Shown here in pieces: positions 36,902-46,964 of a DNA stretch of 64,000 nucleotides; the stretch's first letter is position 1, and every line of letters begins with the position of its first letter. Position numbers and translations under genes: made by a program. The notes beneath the pieces are model-generated. The model saw nothing but the letters and a program-made list of their open reading frames with translations. It ran no database searches and was not told the DNA's origin. Source of the DNA: Trichodesmium sp002260545 (GTDB taxonomy: Bacteria > Cyanobacteriota > Cyanobacteriia > Cyanobacteriales > Microcoleaceae); contig NZ_JBNHEQ010000210.1 in the NCBI RefSeq assembly GCF_050016015.1, positions 16,253-80,252 of the forward strand, in the 5' to 3' direction.

Positions 36902-38911
36902 ATGAGTACAACACTAGAAAAAGGTAAAATCAGTATCCATACTGAAAATATCTTCCCAATTATCAAAAAATCTCTCTATACTGACCATGAAATTTTCTTA
37001 AGGGAATTAGTTTCTAATGGTGTAGATGCCATTGCTAAACTAAAAATGGTAGCTCGAACTGGAGAGTATAGTGGTGATGTTACCACTCCAGAAATAGAAA
37101 TTAAAATAGACAAAGATAATCAAACTCTTTCTATTACTGATAATGGTATTGGGATGACTGCTGATGAGATTAAAAAATACATTAATCAAGTTGCTTTCTC
37201 CAGTGCTGAAGAATTCATCGAAAAATATAAAGGCAGCGAAAATGATGCTATTATTGGTCATTTTGGTTTAGGCTTTTACTCATCTTTCATGGTTGCGAAA
37301 AAGGTAGAAATTGATACCCTTTCCTATCAAGAAGGTGCAGAAGCTGTTCATTGGAGTTGCGACGGTTCTCCAGAATTTGAAATATCAGATTCGACTCGTA
37401 CAGAACGAGGTACAACTATTACCTTAACTCTCCAAGATGAAGAAAAAGAATATCTCGAACCTACTCGCGTTCAACAGTTAATTAAAACTTACTGTGATTT
37501 TATGCCAGTGCCCATCAAGTTTGAGGGTGAAGAAGTTAATAAACATAAGGCGATCTGGCGAGAATCTACTCAGAATCTGACAAAAGATGATTACTTAGAA
37601 CTATATCGTCACCTCTATCCTTTCCAAGAAGATCCTCTTTTATGGGTTCATCTCAATACTGATTATCCTTTTATTGTTAATGGAATTCTTTATTTTCCCA
37701 AATTAAAGCCAGATGTAGATGTTACTCAAGGCAATATTAAACTGTTCTGTAATCAGGTATTTGTTACCGACCATTGCGAGGAAATCATCCCTAAATTTTT
37801 GATGCCTTTGCGAGGAGTAATTGATAGTACAGATATTCCTCTAAATGTTTCTCGTAGTTCTTTATTAAGTAATCGAACTGTCAGAAGAATTGCCGATTAT
37901 ATAGCCAAAAAAGTAGGCGATCGCCTCAAAGAACTTTATCGCGATGAACGAGATAAATATATTAGTGGTTGGCAAGATGTCGGTACATTTGTTAAGTTCG
38001 GTGCATTGAATGATGATAAGTTTAAAAAGCAAGTAGAAGACATTATAATTTATCGCACCACAGCTCAACTAAACGAAGGTGAAACAACTGAAACTGAAGC
38101 TAAACCAGCAGTAGAAGTTCAAGCAGAAGGAGAAGATGTTTGGCAAGAAGTAACTCCAGAAAATTCTGAAGTTAAAAATACTGACGAACAAGGTTTTTAT
38201 TACACAACTCTCAAAGAATATTTAGAACGTAATAAAGAACGTCACGAAAATAGAGTTTATTATTGTACCGAACCTGCTTCTCAAGCAACTTATGTAGAGC
38301 TACATAAAAACCAAGGACTAGAAGTTTTATTCCTTGACTCTTTCATAGATACTCACTTTATTAGTTTCCTAGAAAGAGAATATCAAGATGTTAAATTTTC
38401 CAGAGTAGATTCTGATTTAGATGACACATTAATTGACAAAGAAAATCAATCAGAAATAGTTGACCCAACCACCAATAAAACTCGCAGCGAACAAATTAAA
38501 GAGTTATTTGAAAAAGCACTAAATAAACCCAAAGTAAATGTTAAAGCACAGGCATTAAAATCAGAAGATGCTAAAGCTACTCCTCCAGCAATGGTATTAT
38601 TACCAGAAGCAATGCGCAGGTTACGGGATATGACTGCTATGTTACAGCAGGAAAAAACAGAATTTCCCGAAGACCATGTTTTGTTAGTTAATACAGCCCA
38701 TCCACTAATTCAGAATCTCGCTAATATTAGTCAAGGTAGTATTATTCAGGGTAGTGGAGAATCTCCATCATCAGAATTGGCCAAAGAAATCTGTCATCAT
38801 GTATACGATTTAGCTTTAATGGCACAAAAGGGTTTTGATGCTGAAGGGATGAAAGAATTTGTGGAAAGGTCTAACGAGGTCTTGACTAAGTTAACCGAAA
38901 AAGCATTATAA
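36902..38911 (+). CDS. htpG: Chaperone HtpG (Hsp90)
   Basis: 669 residues. N-terminal GHKL ATPase: ELVSNGVDAIAKL, ITDNGIGMT and GHFGLGFYSSFMV (glycine lid). Middle domain and C-terminal dimerisation region follow in order (YYTTLKEYLERNKER; VLLVNTAHPLIQNLAN). An acidic insert at about 395-440 (ETTETEAKPAVEVQAEGEDV) lies between middle and C-domains, as in other cyanobacteria. HtpG helps heat and oxidative stress survival and phycobilisome and tetrapyrrole enzyme folding. It lies alone, no operon partner. Confidence 0.97.
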   Translation: MSTTLEKGKISIHTENIFPIIKKSLYTDHEIFLRELVSNGVDAIAKLKMVARTGEYSGDVTTPEIEIKIDKDNQTLSITDNGIGMTADEIKKYINQVAFSSAEEFIEKYKGSENDAIIGHFGLGFYSSFMVAKKVEIDTLSYQEGAEAVHWSCDGSPEFEISDSTRTERGTTITLTLQDEEKEYLEPTRVQQLIKTYCDFMPVPIKFEGEEVNKHKAIWRESTQNLTKDDYLELYRHLYPFQEDPLLWVHLNTDYPFIVNGILYFPKLKPDVDVTQGNIKLFCNQVFVTDHCEEIIPKFLMPLRGVIDSTDIPLNVSRSSLLSNRTVRRIADYIAKKVGDRLKELYRDERDKYISGWQDVGTFVKFGALNDDKFKKQVEDIIIYRTTAQLNEGETTETEAKPAVEVQAEGEDVWQEVTPENSEVKNTDEQGFYYTTLKEYLERNKERHENRVYYCTEPASQATYVELHKNQGLEVLFLDSFIDTHFISFLEREYQDVKFSRVDSDLDDTLIDKENQSEIVDPTTNKTRSEQIKELFEKALNKPKVNVKAQALKSEDAKATPPAMVLLPEAMRRLRDMTAMLQQEKTEFPEDHVLLVNTAHPLIQNLANISQGSIIQGSGESPSSELAKEICHHVYDLALMAQKGFDAEGMKEFVERSNEVLTKLTEKAL

Positions 38912-39715
38912 ACAGGGTCAGTTTCATAGTCATTTATATAGTAGGGGCGGGTTTTAGATATAATTTTCATCCTGACTCTGAGATTTAGACAAACCCGTCC
39001 CAATGCACAAAATTAGTTGTTTCAGTCCATGTTATTTCTATAGTAGGGGCGGGTTTTAGATATAATTTTCATCCTGACTCTGAGATTTAGACAAACCCGT
39101 CCCAATGCACAAAATTAGTTGTTTCAGTCCATTAGCTTAGATTTCGTCCCTCAACCCAACAACAATCTTTCTCCCCTACTCCCATAAGGAATTCCAATAA
39201 CTAAAATATTTGGGATTAACATCGTTAATAGCCTTTCCTTGGATAGAGGATGAAAAAAATCACCTTCAGTATTTCAACCACAGGACTTTAACCAGGACTT
39301 GCTGAGTAAATCTTAAAGCATTTACAGATAAAAGTTTTCGCCTTTTTAGGTCTGGAAAAAGTACCAGCTTTTCGGTCCCTCAAGCTGAAAAAGTGACCAT
39401 TTTGAGGCAGGTGCGAGGCAGAAAAATCAAGGGACTGTTCTTGTGACTACCTACTCTATAACTCCCATTCCTCCTGACTCCTGTACGGGCGTTTTGCTAT
39501 CGCACAACTCCGTTAACGCTGCGCGACATATAAAGCGGAGCTTTGCGTTAGCACATGGCCATTTCCGTTCCGGAATGCTCCGCAAACGCCCCTACGACTC
39601 CTGACTCCTCCCCTCTACTAAAAGACTTTTTTAGCAAACCCTAGCTAGAGATACTGATAACTGAAATGACCTATATAATAAAAAGGTTGTAAACACAAGA
39701 TCGAAGGACAAAGTT
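38912..39715. repeat. Spacer with exact repeat and inverted dispersed repeat
   Basis: 38937-39030 and 39039-39132 are identical 94-bp units (102-bp period) of MITE type, each containing the GGGGCGGGTTT ... AAACCCGTCCC arms and ending TTTCAGTCCAT. About 39296-39640 is an inverted copy of the 34.5-kb repeat with its GC-rich patch at about 39483-39596. The last about 70 bases are the rpmB leader. Confidence 0.8.
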
Positions 39716-39952
39716 ATGAGTCGTAAATGTCAATTGACGGGAAAGAAAGCTAATAATGGCTATGCAGTTTCCCACTCCCATATTCGTACCCACAAATTAC
39801 AGCACGCAAATCTCCAGTGGAAAAGAGTGTGGTGGCCTCAAGGTAATCGTTGGGTAAAGCTAAAATTATCTACCAAAGCAATTAAAACTTTAGAAAACAA
39901 AGGTATACAAGCTATGGCCAAAGAAGCTGGCATTAACTTGAATAAGTGTTGA
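39716..39952 (+). CDS. rpmB: 50S ribosomal protein L28
   Basis: 78 residues: MSRKCQLTGKKANNGYAVSH, then RTHKLQHANLQWKRVWWPQG and a C-terminal KTLENKGIQAMAKEAGINL. Length and sequence fit cyanobacterial L28 of the large subunit, with one N-terminal CxxxG segment. GAAGGA precedes ATG by 8 bases. Single gene with its own terminator. Confidence 0.97.
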   Translation: MSRKCQLTGKKANNGYAVSHSHIRTHKLQHANLQWKRVWWPQGNRWVKLKLSTKAIKTLENKGIQAMAKEAGINLNKC

Positions 39953-39980
39953 TATCTTTGTTTCTTTACTCCAATAATTT

Positions 39981-40020
39981 AGCCCTGTCCTCATCAACTG
40001 TAGGATAGGGCTATTTATTT
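39981..40020 (+). terminator. Terminator after rpmB
   Basis: AGCCCTGTCCT (39981-39991) pairs with AGGATAGGGCT (40002-40012) with one G-T, 10-base loop, followed by ATTTATTTATAT. It is 30 bases after the stop. Confidence 0.8.
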
Positions 40021-40753
40021 ATATATTTGTTTCTTTTTTCCGGATGATTGTTAATTAGTATGTATGTATATATATTAATTTTATTGAAATTTAGGATCTT
40101 TAGGAATTCTGAGAATAACATTTTTAGCCCAGAGACTGTTTGTCAACTCAATATTTAGGGTTTGCTAAAAAAGTCTTTTGGTAAGGGTGAGAGTCAGGAG
40201 TCAGGAAGAACAGGAATTATAGAGGAGATAGGAGTCAGAATTGTCCCTTCCTTTTTCTGCGTTTGTCTACTCAAAATCTGAGTATTTTCAGCTTAAGGGA
40301 ACAAAAACCCTGCACTTTTTTCACACACGCAAAAGCTAAAGCTTTTATATGTCAATGCTTTTGGATTTAATCGAAAAGCTCTATTTAAAGACTGATGATC
40401 GTCAAGGATTTCAAATTGTTGCCTCATCCCAAACCCAAAGTTATCTCAAGAAGACTTAATATAAGTCTATAATTTATAAATATTATTAATAGCTCCTAAA
40501 AATTCAGTTCTGGAAAATTTTGAGGGTTTTGTTTCCTGTTTGAGCTTAATTTTGGCATAAGACCCGTACCAGAGAAATAGTCTTGCGGTCGTGAGGATGT
40601 CAAATTTGCTCGATCGACAATCCCAAAACCTTTATTTTTTCGTAGAAAGCTGTAGATTAAATTAGGAACTTACGAATATATACTGTCGTCAGGGTAGCAT
40701 AATATTAAATATATTGTAAATATAGAATTACTTAATTTAGGATGTAAATTGTT
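40021..40753. repeat. Spacer before the glycan cluster
   Basis: About 40158-40388 is a third copy of the repeat at 34.5 kb, here without the GC-rich patch (starts AGGGTTTGCTAAAAAAGTC, ends AAAAGCTCTATTTA). The remaining 365 bases to the glycosyltransferase should hold the promoter of the cluster. No gene. Confidence 0.6.
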
Positions 40754-41764
40754 ATGACTGATTTTACTGTAGTCATCCCTACATATAATGGAGCAGAAAG
40801 ATTACCATTAGTTCTAGATAAATTACGCTCTCAAATCAATACAGAAGGACTATCTTGGGAAGTTATTGTTGTAGATAATAACAGCAAAGACAATACGCAA
40901 AAAGTAGTTAGAGAATATCAAAAAAACTGTCCTCAGCCAATGATCCTAAGATACTTTTTTGAAGAAAAACAAGGTGCAGGATTTGCTAGAAAAAAAGCGG
41001 TTCAATCAGCCAATTCACCTTTAATTGGTTTTCTAGATGATGATAATATTCCTGCACAAAATTGGGTTGCAGCAGCTTATGAATTTGCTCAAAAATATCC
41101 CAAGGCAGGTGCTTATGCCAGTCAAATTCATGGAGATTTTGCTGGAGAACTACCAACTAATTTTGATCGAATTAAACCATTTTTTGCAATTACTGAAAGG
41201 GGCGAAGAACCATTACTATATCAACCAGCATTGAAGGTAATACCGCCTTCCGCAGGATTAGTAGTTCGTAGAAAAGCTTGGCTAGAAAGTGTTCCCAAAT
41301 ACTGTATATTAAGTGGTAGAAAACCAGGTTCAATGTTAACTGCTGAGGATACAGAAACTATTAGTTATATTCAACAAGCAGGCTGGGAAATTTGGTATAA
41401 TCCAGCAATGGAATTAATTCACAAAATTCCCAAACATCGATTGGAAAAAGATTATTTAATTAGTTTTTTCCGTGGCATAGGTTTGAGTCGTTATGTAACT
41501 CGAATGTTGGGAGTTAAGCCATGGTTAAAACCATTAGCTTTTTTAGCTTATACAGTAAATGATACTAGGAAAATTGTCCGCCATTTACTTAAATATAATC
41601 TAAAGTTACAAACAGATGTAGTAGCGGCTTCTGAATTGGAATTATATATTAATAGTTTAATCAGTCCTTTCTATTTGTGGAAAAATGGTTATTTAGCAAA
41701 GGTTGAACAAAATCAGAATTCAGCCCAAGAATCTCAGGTAGTTTCAGTGGAATTGCTCAAATAG
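40754..41764 (+). CDS. hpsE: Glycosyltransferase family 2, HpsE-like
   Basis: 336 residues. GT-A fold: FTVVIPTYNGAERLPLVLDK, VIVVDNNSKDNTQK, and metal motif IGFLDDDNIPAQNWV; AEDTETISYIQQAGWEIWYN on the acceptor side. It strongly resembles HpsE of the hormogonium polysaccharide locus, a glycosyltransferase for the motility-related polysaccharide. First gene of a plus-strand run of six glycan genes; the next starts 12 bases later. The gene at 35187 is a paralogue. Confidence 0.85.
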   Translation: MTDFTVVIPTYNGAERLPLVLDKLRSQINTEGLSWEVIVVDNNSKDNTQKVVREYQKNCPQPMILRYFFEEKQGAGFARKKAVQSANSPLIGFLDDDNIPAQNWVAAAYEFAQKYPKAGAYASQIHGDFAGELPTNFDRIKPFFAITERGEEPLLYQPALKVIPPSAGLVVRRKAWLESVPKYCILSGRKPGSMLTAEDTETISYIQQAGWEIWYNPAMELIHKIPKHRLEKDYLISFFRGIGLSRYVTRMLGVKPWLKPLAFLAYTVNDTRKIVRHLLKYNLKLQTDVVAASELELYINSLISPFYLWKNGYLAKVEQNQNSAQESQVVSVELLK

Positions 41765-41776
41765 TAGGTAATTTAG

Positions 41777-42826
41777 ATGAAAATTATTGCTTGGCCAGCA
41801 TTTAAAACGAAGTATAAAAATCCCTATAACTCGTTGTTATATTCTCAGGTGATGCAGCAAGGAGTAACAGTTACAGAATTTTCTCTAAGCAAACTATTAC
41901 GCCAACAACACGATATTTTTCATCTTCATTGGGTAATGGAAAATATTGTGCGCCATCCAAATCAATTTTTAGCAGCTTTGCGAGCTATAACTATGCTATT
42001 GGCAATAGATTGGGTCAGGGCTAGGGGAACAAAGATTGTTTGGACAATTCACGACCAAAATCCTCACAGTATACTACATCCTCAATTAGCAGCATGGTTT
42101 CAGTCAGAGTTCATCAAGCGAGTAGATGGGTGCATCAGTCATTGCCAAGTAAGTAAAGAGTGGGCTGAATCAACATGGACCGAGTTGAGCGATCGCCCCC
42201 ACATAGTTATCCCTCATGGTCATTATCGACAGGTTTATCCTGACAATACAAATCGCGAGGCAGCTCGGAAAACTCTGAATATACCTCCCGATTGTCATGT
42301 ACTCTTATTCCTAGGTTATATTGACCATTATAAAAATGTGCCTCATCTAGTCCAAGTTTTTCGAGAATTAGATCCTACTAATTGGATATTATTGGTAGCA
42401 GGTAAACTAGAAGTCCCTGAACTGAAGTCTCATATATCCGAAGCAGCAGGAAATGATTCTAGGGTGAAACTAAAGTTTAGGTATATACCCGATCAAGATT
42501 TACAGACATATTTTAGGGCGGCAAGTTTAGTAGCTTTACCATTTCAAGAGATTTTAAATTCAGGCAGTGCATTGTTAGCCCTTTCTTTTGATTGTCCTAT
42601 ATTAGTACCTGAGAAGGGAGCAATGCCAGAGTGGCAGGAAAGAGTAGGGCAAGATTGGGTAAAATTGTATGGAGGAGAGTTAACAACAGAGATTTTAGAA
42701 TCTGGATTAGAGTGGGCTATCAAAGAAGGGCGATCGCCACAACCTAATTTAGAAAAATTAGAATGGTCCAGGTTAAGTCAGGAGACTATAGAAACTTATC
42801 AACAGGTTTTAGACTTTCATTCTTAA
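41777..42826 (+). CDS. GT-B glycosyltransferase
   Basis: 349 residues. Features of a GT-B enzyme: FHLHWVMENI near 50, WTIHDQNPHS (89-98), a C-terminal donor domain with FLGYIDHYKNVPHLVQVF and ALPFQEILNSGSALLALSFD (ending with EKGAMPEW). Most like cyanobacterial glycosyltransferases next to HpsE. The donor sugar is not known. It begins 12 bases after hpsE, TAGGTAA near ATG, so the two are co-transcribed. Confidence 0.8.
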   Translation: MKIIAWPAFKTKYKNPYNSLLYSQVMQQGVTVTEFSLSKLLRQQHDIFHLHWVMENIVRHPNQFLAALRAITMLLAIDWVRARGTKIVWTIHDQNPHSILHPQLAAWFQSEFIKRVDGCISHCQVSKEWAESTWTELSDRPHIVIPHGHYRQVYPDNTNREAARKTLNIPPDCHVLLFLGYIDHYKNVPHLVQVFRELDPTNWILLVAGKLEVPELKSHISEAAGNDSRVKLKFRYIPDQDLQTYFRAASLVALPFQEILNSGSALLALSFDCPILVPEKGAMPEWQERVGQDWVKLYGGELTTEILESGLEWAIKEGRSPQPNLEKLEWSRLSQETIETYQQVLDFHS

Positions 42827-42858
42827 ATGAATGATTATTGTGAAACAAGGGGAGAAAT

Positions 42859-43650
42859 ATGAATTTATCTGTGGTAAAACGGCACCTAAAAGAAATAGGG
42901 AATTATGGATTATATCTATGGAAAAAACCATCTTTACCATCAAATAAATTTGTGATTTTTGGTAGAGGGCGTTCTGGCAGTACGCTGTTAGTCAACTTAT
43001 TAACTAATCAAAATCAAGTTCATTGTGATAATGAAATCTTACACGATAGGCTTTTATTTCCTCGTAGTTATATAGACTTATGTTCTTCACGTTATCAATC
43101 TAGAGTCTATGGTTTTAAGCTTTTGAGTTATCAGGTTAGAGATGTGCAGCCTATTTCTGAGCCAGAGGAATTTTTACTTAGTCTATACGAAAGTGGTTAT
43201 AAATTTATTTATTTAACTCGTAGTAATCTAATCGATCATGCTCTATCTAATATTAATGCCAAGCTGAAACAAAAATTTCACCATCGTTCTCACGAAGGTG
43301 AATTTAAGTATCAGCCAATTAAGGTAGAAATTGAAGAAGTATTTCAAAGGATTCAGTTTAGCGAAGAACTGGGAGAGTATGAAAAAAACTTACTCCAGAA
43401 AATACCTCATCTTAGTCTTACATACGAGGATAATCTGCTGGATAGTGAATGTCATCAAAAAACTGTAGACCAAGTTCTAGAATTATTTAATCTACCCTCA
43501 AAACCTGTAAAAACTAATCTCGTCAAATTAATGCCATTGGAGCTGACAAAAATGGTAGAAAATTATGAAGAGCTAATTGAAGCAATTAAAAAAAGTAAAT
43601 ATGCGCATTTTCTTAGGGATAATACCTCAAAAAGCCACCAAAAAGTTTAG
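42859..43650 (+). CDS. Sulfotransferase-family protein (1)
   Basis: 263 residues. 5'-phosphosulfate-binding loop RGRSGSTLLVNLL at 36-48, and 3'-phosphate-binding segment YLTRSNLIDHALSN with R121. These bind PAPS in sulfotransferases of the bacterial/Stf0-like type. The acceptor is not known; its place in a glycosyltransferase cluster suggests a sugar hydroxyl. AAGGGGAGAAAT precedes ATG 42859. It is 32 bases after the upstream glycosyltransferase, so probably the same transcript. Confidence 0.82.
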   Translation: MNLSVVKRHLKEIGNYGLYLWKKPSLPSNKFVIFGRGRSGSTLLVNLLTNQNQVHCDNEILHDRLLFPRSYIDLCSSRYQSRVYGFKLLSYQVRDVQPISEPEEFLLSLYESGYKFIYLTRSNLIDHALSNINAKLKQKFHHRSHEGEFKYQPIKVEIEEVFQRIQFSEELGEYEKNLLQKIPHLSLTYEDNLLDSECHQKTVDQVLELFNLPSKPVKTNLVKLMPLELTKMVENYEELIEAIKKSKYAHFLRDNTSKSHQKV

Positions 43651-43999
43651 CTTAACTTGATTGGTAGACATTCATTAATGGATAATGGATAATGGATAAT
43701 GGATAATTACCTCAAGGAAAATCGTAAAGGAATTGAATATAAAAAAATATCCTATCACTTTTTTATCTGGAAATAGAAGGCTTTATACCTTGATTTTTGG
43801 GTAAACTTTAACAATTACAACAGATTTCGGGCAAATAAGGTACAAGGTGAATAGTGAAAATATTGCAGTGCGGGCATCTTGCCCCCTTCTTGCTGTACCT
43901 TATAACTTCGGAAACCGCTGTAAGATCTATTTCTTTTCTCTGTTTTCTACTACCCTAAAACTTCATACTTCTGGAAAAAAAAGTTTCATAAGATGATTT
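43651..43999. repeat. Spacer with heptamer array and repeat ends
   Basis: 43678-43709 is a TGGATAA array directly after the sulfotransferase. About 43830-43920 has AAGGTACAAGG ... TTGCTGTACCTTATAAC and ...GGAAACCGCTGTAA, a degenerate copy of the 62241 family. No gene. Confidence 0.65.
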
Positions 44000-44935
44000 A
44001 TGTCCTTATCTGAAAATCAAGAAAATGTTCAACCACTAATTTCTGTGGCTATATGCACTCATAATAGAGCCGATAGGTTAATTTTCGCTTTAGAAGGATT
44101 GGTAAAACAATCTCTTGCTAGTCAAAATTTTGAAGTTTTAATTATAGATAATGTTTCTCAGGATAATACTAAAGAAATAGGCGATCGCTATCAAGAAAAG
44201 TATTCTAATTTTCGCTATATATACGAACCAGCCCTTGGACTATCAACGGCTCGTAATTCAGCTTTAAATCAGGCCAAAGGTAAGTATATTGCCTACTTAG
44301 ATGATGATGCTATTCCTTGTGAGGAATGGTTAGAAGCGATCTTAGATAGTTTGACTACGGTTGAGCCATCTCCAGTATGTGTGGGTGGGCCTATTTATGG
44401 GTTATGGGAAATTCCTAAACCAGATTGGATAGATAGAGCTATGGAGGACTTTTTTACTGTACTTGATTATGGCTCAAAGCCTAAATGGTTTAAAACAAAT
44501 AAATTTCCCTACGGGGCAAATATGACATACAGAAAAGAATCTCTCAAAAGTGTAGGAGGTTTCAATGAAAAATTAGGCCGTCAAGGAAAGAAATTATTAT
44601 CTCAAGAAGAACTATTACTAAATCTAATTTTAGAGCAACAAGGTGGGAAATTTTATTATAACCCTAAAGCATCTGTGCAACATTGGGTACCTAAAGAAAG
44701 AATTAATCCTGAATGGTTACTGAGTCGTAGTTATTGGCAAGGTAGATCTGATGCGATCGCCGATCGGATTATAGGTAAGTCCATAACTGATCAATATCAG
44801 GAAAGTTTGTCGAATTTGCTCAACTTAAAACGAGTTATAGCTCAACTTTGGCCTCAAAAGAAAGTACGATTAACAACTCGGTCGCGTATTTGGCGCAGTT
44901 GGGGGTATTTTGTCGAAGTTTGGTTGAATAAATAA
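44000..44935 (+). CDS. Glycosyltransferase family 2
   Basis: 311 residues. ISVAICTHNRADRLIFALEG, VLIIDNVSQDNTKE, metal motif IAYLDDDAIPCEEW, and later FPYGANMTYRKESLKSVGGF NxxLGRxG with the QEELLL acceptor motif. Typical bacterial capsule or slime glycosyltransferase, less like HpsE than the gene at 40754. The predicted C-terminal WxxSxGYFVEVW segment may be membrane associated. No clear ribosome site before ATG 44000. Same strand as its neighbours, with 350 bases of repeats in front. Confidence 0.82.
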   Translation: MSLSENQENVQPLISVAICTHNRADRLIFALEGLVKQSLASQNFEVLIIDNVSQDNTKEIGDRYQEKYSNFRYIYEPALGLSTARNSALNQAKGKYIAYLDDDAIPCEEWLEAILDSLTTVEPSPVCVGGPIYGLWEIPKPDWIDRAMEDFFTVLDYGSKPKWFKTNKFPYGANMTYRKESLKSVGGFNEKLGRQGKKLLSQEELLLNLILEQQGGKFYYNPKASVQHWVPKERINPEWLLSRSYWQGRSDAIADRIIGKSITDQYQESLSNLLNLKRVIAQLWPQKKVRLTTRSRIWRSWGYFVEVWLNK

Positions 44936-45330
44936 CAAAAGATAGGGAGTAGGAGTAAATAATTAATAATTAATAATTAATAATTAATTATTACCTCTTC
45001 TTTCTCAGAAGATGATTGGTTTAAAAGGATTTTTTTTCTTTTTTCTCAATGAATGGGGAGGCTTTATACCTTGATTTTTCGGTAAATAGTTGATGAATAA
45101 GAGTAGGACTTCAGTCATGATAGATGGGGAAATAATCTTTCCTGGTGTTGCCGAATTAAGGTATGAAAATAAAAACTGCATCATCTTAAGTATTTGTTAT
45201 TTGATAGTTTCTCAATTGCCAACAAATACACATCATATCTACATATCAGCAATTCTCTTGCTTTCTTCTTTCTTTTTTAAAAAGTTTTTAACTGAACTGT
45301 ATTGATTTATAACTAATAAATAAGGTAGTT
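44936..45330. other. Spacer with possible short frame
   Basis: Contains ATTAATAATTA runs and CTTTATACCTTGATTTTTCGG (also before 43.8 kb). A 71-codon frame at 45090-45305 (MMNKSRTSVMIDGEIIFPGV, then a hydrophobic C-terminus) has no ribosome site or homologues I know; I leave it as doubtful. Confidence 0.4.
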
Positions 45331-46164
45331 ATGAAACAGAAACTTCAAGCACCAATTTTTCTATTTGGATGTCCTCGCTCTGGGACAACATTATTACAAA
45401 GTTTATTAGCAACTCATCCTGAAATAGCTTCTTTTCCTGAAACAAAATTTTTCCTCTATGGAGTAGCTAAATACGAACCTAAACGACAAAAATTGGGATT
45501 AATTTCACCACGTTTAAAACCACATCTCAAAAAATATTTTAACAAAGAAATTAATCGTCCAGAGATGTTAAAATATTTTCCCAAAATTCCCTTTATAGAT
45601 TTATACACTCGTAGCTTTATTAAAGTATTAAATATTTTAACTATCGAGGCAGGTAAAAGTTTATGGTTAGAAAAAACCCCAGACCATATACTTTATTTAG
45701 ATTACATAGAAAAGATGTTGCCTAAAGCAAGAATGATTCATCTTTTAAGAAATGGCCCTGATGTCGTGGCTTCATTGTATGAAGTGACTCATAAATATCC
45801 TAAACAATGGTATAAAGCATGGGATATAGACTACTGTTTAGAACGTTGGAAAGAGTCAATAGAAATTAGTATGAAGCATTCTCACAAAGAAAATCATATT
45901 CTAGTGAATTATGACCAACTTGTTGCAGATACTCCTGTTATTATCAAAAAAATCTGTGATTTTCTAAGTATAGAATTTGATGAAAGAATGATAGAAGATT
46001 ATGGGAAAGCAGCTAAATATTTGAGTTTAGAAAAAGGGGGTAGAACAGTGAGTCAGGAAATTAAAAAATCTGGCTCCGATAAATTCAATAAAATATTTGA
46101 TGAATCTCAGAAGCAATATATATTAGATAGGATTTCTGGATTTAATCTAGAGTTAAATTTTTAG
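45331..46164 (+). CDS. Sulfotransferase-family protein (2)
   Basis: 277 residues. PAPS loop IFLFGCPRSGTTLLQSLLATH (14-20 core) and the 3'-phosphate segment MIHLLRNGPDVVASLYEV. PxTKxF after the first helix (ASFPETKFFLYG) is common in Sulfotransfer_3 proteins. AAGGTAG lies before ATG 45331. A carbohydrate acceptor is inferred from its neighbours. It is 5 bases upstream of the frame of the next gene (38 bases from its likely start), so the two form a pair. Confidence 0.84.
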   Translation: MKQKLQAPIFLFGCPRSGTTLLQSLLATHPEIASFPETKFFLYGVAKYEPKRQKLGLISPRLKPHLKKYFNKEINRPEMLKYFPKIPFIDLYTRSFIKVLNILTIEAGKSLWLEKTPDHILYLDYIEKMLPKARMIHLLRNGPDVVASLYEVTHKYPKQWYKAWDIDYCLERWKESIEISMKHSHKENHILVNYDQLVADTPVIIKKICDFLSIEFDERMIEDYGKAAKYLSLEKGGRTVSQEIKKSGSDKFNKIFDESQKQYILDRISGFNLELNF

Positions 46165-46202
46165 AAGTATTGGTCATTAAAAGCTACAAAAAAATAACTA
46201 CT

Positions 46203-46964
46203 ATGGAAAATTACAAGTTCATTTTTATTGGTGGTTTACACAGAAGTGGGACATCTTTGGTGTTTAAATGCCTGAGAGAACATCCTCAAATTAGTGGCTT
46301 TAAAAAAACTAGAGCTTTTGAGGATGAAGGTCAACATCTACAGTCAGTTTACTATCCCGCAATAAAGTATGGTGGAGCGGGAAAATTCGGTTTTAATAGA
46401 GCATCTTTTTTAGATGAAAATTCAGAGTTAGCAACTTTAGCTAATGCAGAAAAACTGTTTCATCAGTGGGAGAAATATTGGGATATTCAAAAGCCTTTCT
46501 TATTAGAAAAGTCACCACCTAATTTAGTGAGAACTCGTTTTTTGCAAAAATTATTTCCTAATTCATTTTTTATTATTATTTTTAGACATCCTATAGCGGT
46601 TTCTTATGCAACTAGGAAATGGTGTAAAAATCCATTGCATTCCCTAGTAGAACATTGGCTGAGATGCTACGAAAAATTTGACTCAGACAAGGCAAGTATA
46701 AAAAATGTTTTAGCGATTAAGTATGAAGATTTTGTAGCAAATCCTCAAATTATTTTAAATCAAATCTACTCCTTTATTAATTTAGAAAGTTTTCCTGTAA
46801 ATGTTGAAGTTAGTTCTAAGGTAAATGATAAATATTTTTCTCGTTGGCATCAGTGGAAAAGCAATAAGATTATGAATTTATATGCCAGTTATATAGAATC
46901 AAGGTTCGAGACGAGAGTTAATAATTTTGGCTATAGTCTGAAGAATTTGGAAATAATTCAATGA
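46203..46964 (+). CDS. Sulfotransferase-family protein (3)
   Basis: 253 residues from ATG 46203; a TTG at 46170 would add 11 residues with no conserved content. PAPS loop FIFIGGLHRSGTSLVFKCL (GLHRSGTS at 11-18) and the 3'-phosphate segment FFIIIFRHPIAVSYATRKW. HRSGTS is typical of another sulfotransferase subgroup than gene 2. It ends the run of glycan-modifying genes, with 600 bases before HpsA. Confidence 0.82.
   Translation: MENYKFIFIGGLHRSGTSLVFKCLREHPQISGFKKTRAFEDEGQHLQSVYYPAIKYGGAGKFGFNRASFLDENSELATLANAEKLFHQWEKYWDIQKPFLLEKSPPNLVRTRFLQKLFPNSFFIIIFRHPIAVSYATRKWCKNPLHSLVEHWLRCYEKFDSDKASIKNVLAIKYEDFVANPQIILNQIYSFINLESFPVNVEVSSKVNDKYFSRWHQWKSNKIMNLYASYIESRFETRVNNFGYSLKNLEIIQ

Noticed and set aside
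45090..45305. 71-codon frame between glycosyltransferase and sulfotransferase
   Set aside because: No ribosome site, odd composition, and no resemblance to any family I know; mentioned as doubtful in the spacer entry.
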